From Pseudomonas sp. FP1742 (GTDB lineage: Bacteria; Pseudomonadota; Gammaproteobacteria; Pseudomonadales; Pseudomonadaceae): a DNA stretch of 64,000 nt. Position 1 is the first letter of the stretch, and the number at the start of each line of letters is the position of its first letter. Under the pieces are notes generated by a model, which ran no database searches, was not told where the DNA came from, and saw only the letters and a program-made list of their open reading frames with translations. Position numbers and translations under genes: made by a program. Of the stretch, positions 56,314-64,000 are shown one piece after another. The stretch is from assembly GCF_030687145.1 (NCBI RefSeq), contig NZ_CP117460.1, forward strand, positions 3,906,001 through 3,970,000, read 5' to 3'.

Positions 56314-57909
56314 TTAGTTCGCCTGCGCAGGAGAAGCACGCACACCGCTGCCCTCTTGGCGCGCCGATTGGAGGAAGACATAGTTACCCTCGGCGCAACC
56401 TGCGCATATAGCCTGTTGTCCGGCCGAGGGATCGCGGTCCATCTCAATAGCGCTGTACGATCGATTACACACGTGACACTCGATGTGTGCCCGCCACACA
56501 TCGAAAACATCGTCTCGCGGATCGGAGGATCGGGAAATCAATCCACCGTCGACAAATTTGATAATCATCCAGTAGCTGAACGCAGCCAGACCCGAAATCA
56601 GAATGGGCGCGGTTTCCACATACCAACTCCCTTTGGTCCCGCCCTCAACGATTGTGATGCCCACGACCGTTGAAATGATCATCGCCCATGCGCCAGGCAT
56701 GAAAGCCTTGACCCTACCCGGACGAAACTCTAGACCATGTTTCGCGTCACGGTTGAGTGCGTAGTGAGTCATAAGAATTGCAACCCAAGAAGTAACCGCG
56801 ACGCCCTGCCATGCCAACGCTTTAAGCAAATAGCTGAACACGTTGGTGAGCATCAGCAGATAAACGCAGCAGCCCACAAACAGCACCCAGACCCAGCGAG
56901 GCCAGTAAAGTCGCAAGCCACGAGCAGCAAACCCAGCGAAGTTCAACGAGGCCACATAGTAATTAGCCGTATTGATGCGCGTCTGACTAATCAGAATGAA
57001 GATCAGGCCCAAAAAGCCGGAGGCATTCAAAATGGCTTCAGCGATACCGCGCTCACTGGCTTTCAGGCCAGGGAAAACAGTATCCATGATGAATACGCCC
57101 GCTAATCCATTCACTACGAATAGCGCAAGGTAGAACACCGGGCCAAAGGTAATCAGGCCATGAAACTTTGCATCAGCCGGTTTTCCGAACCGCGAAAACT
57201 CGGCCGTGACCATCATGTTGACGCAAATGCCCATGTACACAATGAACGCCCACATCCATCCGGGGACCACCGAATCGCTAGAGGCTGGAATGGACAGGAA
57301 CGAGGTGGTGAACCCATATTTGTTGCCAGCCATGAAAATAACCAGCACCAGGCCAACGATATACAGCGGCAGCAGTGCACCGTTGAGCTTGTCGAGCCAA
57401 ACCTGGACACTTCCCATCACCAAAGGTAATGCATACAGCACCACTAGCAGGTACCACCAGCGCATGTCGCTCTCGGGTGCGAAATACTGCTGGAACGCGA
57501 CCGCGATGATCGACCCCTCAAACACCGCGTAATACGTCGCCGTCACCGCAAACAACAACGAAGAAATGATTGCACCTGCGCCACCGAAAATCCCGCGCGA
57601 CAGCAATGCGACGGTCAGTCCATTTTTGATCGAGCGTTGCGATATCACATAGTTAATGCCGCCATAGAACAGTGCCGAGAGCACGATCCCCACAATCGCG
57701 TTCTTGCTACCCACGGACTGAGCGACTGCCACACTAATGTACAAGTAGAACATCGCGCTGAGCACGGACCAGGAGGCCATTGCCAGGCTCCAGCGATTTG
57801 TTCTCGCCGACAACGGCACCACATGCCTCGAATAATCCTCTGCTGATTGCTCAATCAACACACGAGGGTCATCTGTATACGTAACATTAAGCGGATTCAA
57901 TTCCGACAT
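56314..57909 (-). CDS. NCS1-family permease (purine-cytosine type) with four-cysteine C-terminal tail
   Basis: 531 residues. About 12 membrane helices follow an N-terminal NCS1 signature (EDYSRHVVPLSARTNRWSLAMASWSVLSAMFYLYISVAVAQSVG in pieces). The transporter ends near residue 455. The tail of about 75 residues carries CHVC and, 20 residues on, CAGC (C-x2-C-x20-C-x2-C), a zinc-ribbon-like knuckle not usual in this family. NCS1 proteins import nucleobases, hydantoins, allantoin or related heterocycles. It is encoded just downstream of an alpha/beta hydrolase and an SDR, probably the enzymes for its substrate. Confidence 0.85.
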   Translation of the reverse strand: MSELNPLNVTYTDDPRVLIEQSAEDYSRHVVPLSARTNRWSLAMASWSVLSAMFYLYISVAVAQSVGSKNAIVGIVLSALFYGGINYVISQRSIKNGLTVALLSRGIFGGAGAIISSLLFAVTATYYAVFEGSIIAVAFQQYFAPESDMRWWYLLVVLYALPLVMGSVQVWLDKLNGALLPLYIVGLVLVIFMAGNKYGFTTSFLSIPASSDSVVPGWMWAFIVYMGICVNMMVTAEFSRFGKPADAKFHGLITFGPVFYLALFVVNGLAGVFIMDTVFPGLKASERGIAEAILNASGFLGLIFILISQTRINTANYYVASLNFAGFAARGLRLYWPRWVWVLFVGCCVYLLMLTNVFSYLLKALAWQGVAVTSWVAILMTHYALNRDAKHGLEFRPGRVKAFMPGAWAMIISTVVGITIVEGGTKGSWYVETAPILISGLAAFSYWMIIKFVDGGLISRSSDPRDDVFDVWRAHIECHVCNRSYSAIEMDRDPSAGQQAICAGCAEGNYVFLQSARQEGSGVRASPAQAN

Positions 57910-57955
57910 GACGGCTCTCTTTGTTCTATGCGCTGTAAACCGGGCATCAAGACAA

Positions 57956-57983
57956 CAACGCCCGAGAACAGGCCCGGGCGTTG
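57956..57983. terminator. Hairpin between hydrolase and permease genes
   Basis: CAACGCCCG (57956-57964) pairs with CGGGCGTTG (57975-57983). The T-tract on the minus strand is weak, so it may attenuate rather than end transcription from the SDR-hydrolase pair into the permease. Confidence 0.55.
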
Positions 57984-58001
57984 CTGGTCATACCACCGCT
58001 A

Positions 58002-58889
58002 TCACTTCACATTGGAAAAAAACTTCAGCAGCTCATCAACTAGACCGTTGGGTTGTTCCTCTGGAATGTAATGACCGCTTTTAACCATGGTGCCCGATAC
58101 ATTGGCCGCAACTTTCTTCAGCTCGCTGACCAGATCAGGCATCGACCCTTGGTCTGCGCGAACGGCAAGCACAGGCATCTTCAGTAAAGCTTTGGCAAAC
58201 TCACGATTTTGTTCAGCCGACTGCGTGGTAGCGCGATAATACGCGAGACCGCCCTTCCATCCATTCAGTCGGAACGCACGTAGATACTCGGCAAAATCTT
58301 CCTCGGTGAAGATCTGAGGATTTGCCGCTTTACGTTGCAGATACCACCTCAAGTAGATGTGTTCACGGCCTTCCAGCAACTCTTCCGGGAGGTCCGGAAT
58401 ATTGTGGAACGCAACATGCCATGTCCGCCAAGCAGCGTCGGATGCCCACGGAAGATTGTCTGGCAAGCTGATTCCGGGAATGCCCGTGTCCAGAATGGCC
58501 AGTCCAGTGACACTGTCACCGAATTGAGCACAATACGGGTAACCCACCCAGGCACCAATGTCGTGAACTACCAACGAGTGCTTTTCGACACCCACCTGAG
58601 TCAGAAATTTTCTCAGCAGGCGGGACACGTTGCCGGTATCACAACTGGACGGTCGATCCGAATCACCCTGACCTGGAAGATCCGGCGCAATTACGCGGTA
58701 GTGCTTGCCCAGCAGAGGCAGCACCTTGCGCCAGGCATACCAGCTTTGCGGAAAACCACACACCAGCACCATCACTTTACCGTTCTCGACACCACCGCTC
58801 ACATAATGAATACGGGTGCCGTCCACTGTTTCAAAACCCCGCTTGAATCCTTCAACACCACTGTCCGGCCACTCACGAGCACTAAACAT
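58002..58889 (-). CDS. Alpha/beta hydrolase of epoxide-hydrolase/haloacid-dehalogenase type
   Basis: 295 residues, no signal peptide. The oxyanion motif is CGFPQSWYAWRKVLP. The nucleophile is Asp110 in VVHDIGAWVGY, so an aspartate rather than a serine, as in epoxide hydrolases and fluoroacetate dehalogenases. His273 (KSGHYIPEEQP) completes the triad, with a lid domain about 150-220. It would open an epoxide or remove a halide through an ester intermediate; which one is not decided here. It lies 54 bp after the SDR gene in the same direction. Confidence 0.85.
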   Translation of the reverse strand: MFSAREWPDSGVEGFKRGFETVDGTRIHYVSGGVENGKVMVLVCGFPQSWYAWRKVLPLLGKHYRVIAPDLPGQGDSDRPSSCDTGNVSRLLRKFLTQVGVEKHSLVVHDIGAWVGYPYCAQFGDSVTGLAILDTGIPGISLPDNLPWASDAAWRTWHVAFHNIPDLPEELLEGREHIYLRWYLQRKAANPQIFTEEDFAEYLRAFRLNGWKGGLAYYRATTQSAEQNREFAKALLKMPVLAVRADQGSMPDLVSELKKVAANVSGTMVKSGHYIPEEQPNGLVDELLKFFSNVK

Positions 58890-58943
58890 TTTTCCGTTAC
58901 CTTTGCACAGAAAGATTGAAGTTAATGGCTACACAGCCGTGTA

Positions 58944-59717
58944 TCAGAAGGGATCGCGCGCCGCGGCCAGCCAGCCACCATCCATCACGTATTCGCTGCC
59001 ATGGACGAAGTCGGCTTCATCACCGCCGAGGAAGGCAGCAAGTTTGGCTATTTCGCTTGGCTGGCACCAACGTTGGGCCGGGAATTTCTTGATGGCTGCC
59101 TCCATATCTGGCGAGCCTGCGGTAACCGGGTCCGCCAAGGCCAGGGGAGTCGCAGTAGCACCCGGACAGATCGTGTTAACGCGAATGCCACGCGCCCCGT
59201 ACTCGAATGTCAGTTGACGAGTCAGACCAATAACGCCGTGCTTGGAGGCGGTATACGCAGTACCGCCGCCAGCCGCACTGAAGCCAGATGTCGACGAGGT
59301 GTTGATAATGGCTCCTTTGCCTTGCTTAAGCATTTGGGGGATAACGGCCCGCGCCATCAGGAACGGGCCAGTCAAATTGACGGCAATTACTTTGTTCCAT
59401 TCTTCCACGCTGACTTCATGCGCAGTCGCATGACCATCCAGAATGCCCGCGTTGTTGCACAGCAGATCAATATGGCCCCAGCGCTGGATAACAGCATCAA
59501 CCGCTGACTGGACGCTTTTGGGGTCACTCACATCAACTTCGTGGGCAAAGGCGAGCTCAGGTTGAGCCAGTTCGGAAATGGTTTCCACTGCGCGTTTCGG
59601 GTTGATATCCAGCACCGCCACGTTGGCGCCGCGAGCTGTAAATTCGTGCACCATGGCACGGCCCATCCCCGAGCCACCACCAGTTACAATCACTACACGA
59701 CCATTATAATTATTCAT
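58944..59717 (-). CDS. Short-chain dehydrogenase/reductase
   Basis: 257 residues, starting at ATG 59717 with GAGG upstream. Classical SDR: TGGGSGMGRA (12-21), Asp36 in AVLDINPKRA pointing to NAD preference, NNAG (88-91) and the active site Ser near 142 with Tyr155 and Lys159 (YTASK). It oxidises or reduces a hydroxyl/carbonyl substrate. First gene of the SDR-hydrolase-permease group. Confidence 0.88.
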   Translation of the reverse strand: MNNYNGRVVIVTGGGSGMGRAMVHEFTARGANVAVLDINPKRAVETISELAQPELAFAHEVDVSDPKSVQSAVDAVIQRWGHIDLLCNNAGILDGHATAHEVSVEEWNKVIAVNLTGPFLMARAVIPQMLKQGKGAIINTSSTSGFSAAGGGTAYTASKHGVIGLTRQLTFEYGARGIRVNTICPGATATPLALADPVTAGSPDMEAAIKKFPAQRWCQPSEIAKLAAFLGGDEADFVHGSEYVMDGGWLAAARDPF

Positions 59718-59955
59718 GTCATCAACCTCGCCATTAATAATATCGCCAGCACAGCGAACTACAGTTCAAGTCCAGCAACCATTGAAAGCATTCTGCAAAA
59801 AGATAAGTACTTATGAGTACTCAATAGACCGTGTCTAGCCCGTATATGATTTAGATATTCCCCTACCCTTCTGATAGGGTCAAATCCCGATTTATGATTG
59901 GTGACGATAGCCTTTTCTTATCAATCGGCACGTGTGGTGCTTCGTGATGCTCAAC

Positions 59956-61404
59956 TTACTCGACCGCCTTGACCATGTCTTCGATGACTTTCTTCGCATC
60001 GCCGAAAACCATCATGGTCTTGTCCAGATAGAACAACTCGTTGTCCAGACCGGCATAGCCGCTGGCCATCGAGCGCTTGTTGACGATGATGGTCTTGGCC
60101 TTGAACGCTTCGAGAATCGGCATGCCGGCAATCGGGGATTTCGGGTCGTTCTTGGCTGCCGGGTTCACCACGTCGTTGGCGCCGAGCACCAGCACCACGT
60201 CGGCCTGGCCGAACTCGGAGTTGATGTCTTCCATCTCGAACACCTGGTCGTAAGGCACTTCGGCCTCGGCCAGCAATACGTTCATGTGGCCAGGCATCCG
60301 GCCGGCAACCGGGTGAATCGCATACTTCACGGTCACGCCACGGTGGCTCAGTTTCTCGGTCAGCTCTTTCAAGGCGTGCTGCGCCCGTGCTACCGCCAGG
60401 CCATAGCCTGGAACGATGATCACGGTGTCGGCGTTGGTCAGCAGGAAGGTGGCGTCATCAGCCGAACCGGATTTCACCGGACGGGCTTCCTTGGAGCCCG
60501 CCGGGCCAGCATCCGCGGTGTTGCCGAAGCCGCCGAGCAGTACGTTGAAGAACGAACGGTTCATCGCCTTGCACATGATGTACGAGAGGATCGCACCGCT
60601 TGAGCCCACCAGCGAGCCGGCAATGATCAGCATCGAGTTGTTCAGCGAGAAGCCGATACCCGCTGCAGCCCAGCCGGAGTAACTGTTGAGCATCGACACC
60701 ACGACGGGCATGTCGGCGCCGCCGATCGGGATGATGATCAGTACACCCATCACGAAGGCCAGGGCCAGCATCAGAACAAACGCGCTGAGATTGCCGGTCA
60801 GCATGAAGGTGATGCCCAATGCCAGCGTCGCCAAGCCCAACAGCAGGTTCAGCTTGTGTTGACCGCTGAACTGTACTGGTGCGCCCTGGAACAGGCGGAA
60901 CTTGTACTTGCCCGACAGCTTGCCGAATGCGATCACCGAACCGGAGAAGGTGATTGCACCGATGGCCGCGCCGAGGAACAGCTCCAGACGGTTACCCGCC
61001 GGAATCGAATCGCCCAGATGTTTAACGATACCCAACGATTGCGGCTCGACGACGGCTGCAATGGCGATGAACACCGCCGCCAGACCGATCATGCTGTGCA
61101 TGAAGGCGACCAGCTCCGGCATTTTGGTCATTTCAACGCGCTTGGCCATGATCGAACCGGCGGTACCGCCGGCCAGCAGACCGACGATGACGTAGCCGAT
61201 GCCGGCGGTAGCACCGCCTTGCTCAATGGAGAGCGCCGCCAACTTATAGATGAGACCGATGGTGGTGAGGATCGCCAGGGCCATGCCGAGCATGCCGTAC
61301 ACGTTGCCGCGCCGCGACGTGGTCGGGTGCGACAGGCCTTTGAGGGCCTGGATGAAGCAGATCGACGCGATCAGATAGAGCGTCGGTACCAGGTTCATGC
61401 TCAT
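59956..61404 (-). CDS. pntB: NAD(P) transhydrogenase subunit beta
   Basis: 482 residues. The N-terminal half has eight or nine membrane helices (ending near residue 270). The C-terminal NADP(H)-binding domain III reads TVIIVPGYGLAVARAQHALKEL, with KYAIHPVAGRMPGHMNVLLAEA and DVVLVLGANDVVNPAAKNDPKSPIAGMPI. It uses the proton gradient to drive hydride transfer from NADH to NADP. ATG 61404 overlaps the pntAB stop as TAATG. It is the last gene of the operon. Confidence 0.95.
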   Translation of the reverse strand: MSMNLVPTLYLIASICFIQALKGLSHPTTSRRGNVYGMLGMALAILTTIGLIYKLAALSIEQGGATAGIGYVIVGLLAGGTAGSIMAKRVEMTKMPELVAFMHSMIGLAAVFIAIAAVVEPQSLGIVKHLGDSIPAGNRLELFLGAAIGAITFSGSVIAFGKLSGKYKFRLFQGAPVQFSGQHKLNLLLGLATLALGITFMLTGNLSAFVLMLALAFVMGVLIIIPIGGADMPVVVSMLNSYSGWAAAGIGFSLNNSMLIIAGSLVGSSGAILSYIMCKAMNRSFFNVLLGGFGNTADAGPAGSKEARPVKSGSADDATFLLTNADTVIIVPGYGLAVARAQHALKELTEKLSHRGVTVKYAIHPVAGRMPGHMNVLLAEAEVPYDQVFEMEDINSEFGQADVVLVLGANDVVNPAAKNDPKSPIAGMPILEAFKAKTIIVNKRSMASGYAGLDNELFYLDKTMMVFGDAKKVIEDMVKAVE

Positions 61405-61727
61405 TACTTGGGCGCCTCTTCTTTTACGGCTTTCGGGGCTTTTTTCTTGAACATCTCAAGCATGCGACGGGTGACAAGGAAACCACCGAACACGTTCACC
61501 GCCGCCAGAGCCACCGCCAGGGTGCCCATGGTCTTGCCCAGTGGCGTCACGGTCAAAGCTGCCGCCAGCATCGCGCCGACGATCACAATCGCCGAAATGG
61601 CGTTGGTCACCGCCATCAATGGTGTGTGCAGTGCAGGTGTAACGTTCCAGACCACGTGATAACCGACATAAATCGCCAGCACGAAGATGATCAGGTTGTA
61701 GATACCGGGGGAGATAAGCTCTTCCAT
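61404..61727 (-). CDS. pntAB: NAD(P) transhydrogenase subunit alpha part 2 (membrane)
   Basis: 107 residues with about three membrane helices ([64 protein letters not shown]). It is the membrane half of the alpha subunit, encoded separately as in many alpha-proteobacteria and Pseudomonas. It lies 15 bp after pntAA and overlaps pntB by one base. Confidence 0.93.
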   Translation of the reverse strand: MEELISPGIYNLIIFVLAIYVGYHVVWNVTPALHTPLMAVTNAISAIVIVGAMLAAALTVTPLGKTMGTLAVALAAVNVFGGFLVTRRMLEMFKKKAPKAVKEEAPK

Positions 61728-61742
61728 CGTCTGAATCCCTGC

Positions 61743-62864
61743 TTAGGCGTTTTTGCGGATGACTTGGCCGTCGCGGCACATCAGGCACGCGGCGACGATG
61801 TCGTCTTCTAGGTTCACTTCGAACTGGCCTTCCTTGTTGAAGACCAGCTTCAGGAAGTCCAGCAGGTTGCGTGCGTACAGCGCCGAAGCGTCTGCCGCCA
61901 CCGCACCGGCCAGATTGGTCGGGCCGACAATGGTCACGCCATTCGAGACCACGACCTGGTCCGCCACGGTCAGCGGGCAGTTGCCGCCCTGGGCTGCAGC
62001 GAGGTCGACAACCACCGAGCCTGGCTTCATCTGCGCCACGGTTTCGGCGCTGAGCAGCGTCGGCGCCTTGCGACCCGGGATCAGTGCCGTGGTGATGACG
62101 ATGTCAGCCTGCTTGGCGCGTTCGTGTACGGCCAGGGCCTGACGCTGCATCCAGCTGGCCGGCATGGGGCGCGCATAGCCGCCGACGCCGACGGCGCATT
62201 CGCGCTCTTCATCGGTTTCGTACGGCACGTCGACGAATTTCGCACCCAGGGATTCAATTTGCTCCTTCACCGCAGGACGTACATCGGACGCTTCGATCAC
62301 GGCACCCAGACGTTTTGCCGTGGCAATCGCCTGCAAACCGGCCACACCGGCACCGAGAATCAGCACGCGCGCCGCTTTCACAGTGCCCGCGGCGGTCATC
62401 AGCATCGGCATGAAGCGTGGGTAGTAGTGAGCGGCCAGCAGCACCGATTTATAGCCGGCGATGTTCGCTTGGGAGGACAGCACATCCAGGCTCTGGGCGC
62501 GGGAGGTGCGTGGCGCAGCTTCCAGCGCAAACGCGGTAATGCCGCATTCGGCCAGTTTGGCGATGGTTTCATTGCTGAACGGGTTGAGCATGCCCACCAC
62601 GACGGTGCCGCTCTTGATCAGCGTCAGTTCGCTGTCGCTGGGGGCGACCACCTTGAGAATCAGCTCGGCACCAAACGCATCGGTGGCGCTGCCAATGGTT
62701 GCGCCTGCCGCTTCATAAGCACTGTCGACAACGCTGGCGTTAATGCCGGTGCCGCTTTGTACAGTGACCTTATGACCCTGGCTAATTAGCTTCTTAATGG
62801 TTTCAGGAGTTGCAGCAACTCTAGTCTCCCCAATATGCGTTTCTAAAGGAACACCAATGTGCAA
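61743..62864 (-). CDS. pntAA: NAD(P) transhydrogenase subunit alpha part 1 (NAD-binding)
   Basis: 373 residues, soluble domain I. The N-terminus HIGVPLETHIGETRVAATPETIKKL and the NAD fold (ARVLILGAGVAGLQAIATAKRLGAVIEASDVRP) are clear. No ATG lies at the expected N-terminus; TTG 62864 has GGAG eight bases upstream and gives the family's usual M-HIGVP start. It heads the pntAA-pntAB-pntB operon, and the TTG start may hold its output down. Confidence 0.93.
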   Translation of the reverse strand: MHIGVPLETHIGETRVAATPETIKKLISQGHKVTVQSGTGINASVVDSAYEAAGATIGSATDAFGAELILKVVAPSDSELTLIKSGTVVVGMLNPFSNETIAKLAECGITAFALEAAPRTSRAQSLDVLSSQANIAGYKSVLLAAHYYPRFMPMLMTAAGTVKAARVLILGAGVAGLQAIATAKRLGAVIEASDVRPAVKEQIESLGAKFVDVPYETDEERECAVGVGGYARPMPASWMQRQALAVHERAKQADIVITTALIPGRKAPTLLSAETVAQMKPGSVVVDLAAAQGGNCPLTVADQVVVSNGVTIVGPTNLAGAVAADASALYARNLLDFLKLVFNKEGQFEVNLEDDIVAACLMCRDGQVIRKNA

Positions 62865-62920
62865 GAACGTTACTCCGTTACTGTTATAGAAAGGACAACA
62901 TAGGTGGCGTTTCGACTTTT

Positions 62921-63991
62921 TCAGAACTCTAAAACAGCGGGTCCAGGCTCGATCATCCGAACCGAAGCGGTGCTAGGGCCATGTCGATAATTCAGAGGCT
63001 CCAGAGACACAGACAAGCCAGTTGAAACCGAACGTTCAATGGCAAACAGAACCCTGAGGTCCGCCAGTCCCTCCTCTCCGTCGTCTATTGGCTTGGCCCC
63101 ATCCTCGATGCACCCAGAGAAATAAGCGATCTGGCCTGCAAAATGATCGAAATGCGGAAACTCGGTTCGCTTAAAGCCTGTCGAAGTCTCTGTTTTCATG
63201 GTCATCGGTGTTTCGAAGCGGAACCCTGGCTCCATGCTTAACACGCCCTTTGTACCTACGACTCGATAGATGTCGACAGGGTGTGCAGCAAAACTGCAAT
63301 AGAATTGCGCCAAGCGATTGCCTGGAAAGCGCATTGTCACTGCGATCGAATCGGATATTTCCAAGAAACGAGGATCGCTTTCATCCCGACAACCGATGGC
63401 CTGAACTTCAACTGGCTCTGACGCAAATACGTGACGCGCCGCGTTGATGCAATAGATGCCGATGTCCTGAAGCGGCCCCCCCCAATGCTCCAGGTTTAAG
63501 CGATGGTTATCCGCATCGGACTGAAAACTGAAAGTCGCGGAGAAAAATCGGGGCTCACCAATAGCGCCCGAACGTATCGACTTGAGTGCTTCAACAGTGC
63601 CAATGTCGTGGTGCAAACGGTAGCTGGTCATTAGTAATTTGCCGGATTGTTGCGAAGCCCTAATCATGGCCTCGGCATCTGGCAGTGATGTGGCCATCGG
63701 TTTTTCAACCATAACGTGCTTGCCATGTTTCAAAGCGCTGATCGCGAACGAGGCGTGCAACGGGTTAGGCACGGCGATGTAGACAGCATCAATCAGATCA
63801 CCTCTAACCAACTCATCAAAATCTTCATACGAGACCACCATTTTGATGCCATATTGCGCGGCGATCTGTCTGGAGCTCTCTATTTTTCCAGTTACGAGTG
63901 CCGTTACAACAGAATTACCGGTCAACACCACCGCCGGCAGAAATGCTTTTTTCGATATCCAACCCAACCCTACCACGGCATACCTAATCAT
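62921..63991 (-). CDS. Gfo/Idh/MocA-family NAD(P)-dependent oxidoreductase
   Basis: 356 residues from ATG 63991, with GAGGCG upstream, apparently complete. The Rossmann motif is YAVVGLGWISKKAFLPA. The family motif EKPMA holds Lys97, and substrate-side residues include HWGGPLQDIGIYCINAARHVF. Members oxidise or reduce sugars, inositols or their derivatives. It lies 56 bp upstream of pntAA in the same direction and might share its transcript. The neighbours do not indicate the substrate. Confidence 0.88.
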   Translation of the reverse strand: MIRYAVVGLGWISKKAFLPAVVLTGNSVVTALVTGKIESSRQIAAQYGIKMVVSYEDFDELVRGDLIDAVYIAVPNPLHASFAISALKHGKHVMVEKPMATSLPDAEAMIRASQQSGKLLMTSYRLHHDIGTVEALKSIRSGAIGEPRFFSATFSFQSDADNHRLNLEHWGGPLQDIGIYCINAARHVFASEPVEVQAIGCRDESDPRFLEISDSIAVTMRFPGNRLAQFYCSFAAHPVDIYRVVGTKGVLSMEPGFRFETPMTMKTETSTGFKRTEFPHFDHFAGQIAYFSGCIEDGAKPIDDGEEGLADLRVLFAIERSVSTGLSVSLEPLNYRHGPSTASVRMIEPGPAVLEF

Positions 63992-64000
63992 CTTCGCCTC

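Noticed and set aside
59926..59941. Sigma-54-like GG-N10-GC site (GGCACGTGTGGTGC) on the plus strand
   Set aside because: It points into the 3' end of pntB on the wrong strand, with no plus-strand gene to drive; probably chance.

Overview
The window looks like chromosome from a Pseudomonas of the P. fluorescens group. The basis is GC-rich coding DNA, a Pseudomonas-type cysI followed by a DUF934 gene, the lexA2-imuA-imuB-dnaE2 cassette, a three-gene pntAA/pntAB/pntB transhydrogenase, and paired REP-type repeats carrying the core GCGAGCAAGCCCGCTCCCAC. Names rest on recognising protein families by eye; no database search was run.

Positions 1-36,000 read as ordinary backbone. In order they hold: the start of a periplasmic binding protein, a mini membrane protein, sulfite reductase (cysI) with its DUF934 partner, and a very large DUF6543/leucine-rich-repeat protein. 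Then come SohB, a histidine phosphatase, an SCP2 protein, a Tat-exported amidohydrolase, an orphan HypX-like formyltransferase/enoyl-CoA hydratase fusion, and a LysR regulator. A fatty-acid-hydroxylase/SRPBCC fusion is coupled to an SMP-30-like protein, followed by small stress-type proteins and a hybrid histidine kinase. The SOS mutasome operon follows (lexA2, imuA, imuB, dnaE2), with a LexA2-type operator lying on a candidate -10 box. The stretch closes with a second amidohydrolase and its divergent LysR, a TorF-like porin, a DyP peroxidase, gapN with a FUSC membrane protein, an EamA exporter, an Lrp-type regulator and a Bax-inhibitor-1 protein.

A tRNA-Ser(UGA) at 36,806 marks a change of character. 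About 300 bp further on lies a 21-bp piece identical to the 3' end of a tRNA-Gly, followed (on the minus strand) by a terminator hairpin. This looks like the scar of an integrated element. From there to about 59,900 the DNA is accessory in style: catabolic genes, a decayed acyl-CoA synthetase, an AT-rich kilobase, and a Nudix/MFS pair.

The most interesting block is 37,748-52,443. A divergent MocR-type regulator faces a minus-strand series: aldehyde dehydrogenase, APH-fold kinase, class III aminotransferase-fold protein with the GKPMGNG signature, an unknown small protein, a PYROXD2-like flavoprotein, a second aldehyde dehydrogenase, an APC permease, a tartrate/D-malate-type dehydrogenase and a dCache chemoreceptor. 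Kinase plus phospho-lyase plus aldehyde dehydrogenase is the logic of amino-alcohol or hydroxylysine breakdown, so I propose a self-contained sense-import-degrade system for such a compound. A second catabolic group (56,314-59,717) contains an NCS1 permease with an unusual four-cysteine tail, an epoxide-hydrolase-type alpha/beta hydrolase and an SDR.

The window ends with the pnt transhydrogenase operon, whose first gene appears to start at TTG, and a Gfo/Idh/MocA oxidoreductase.
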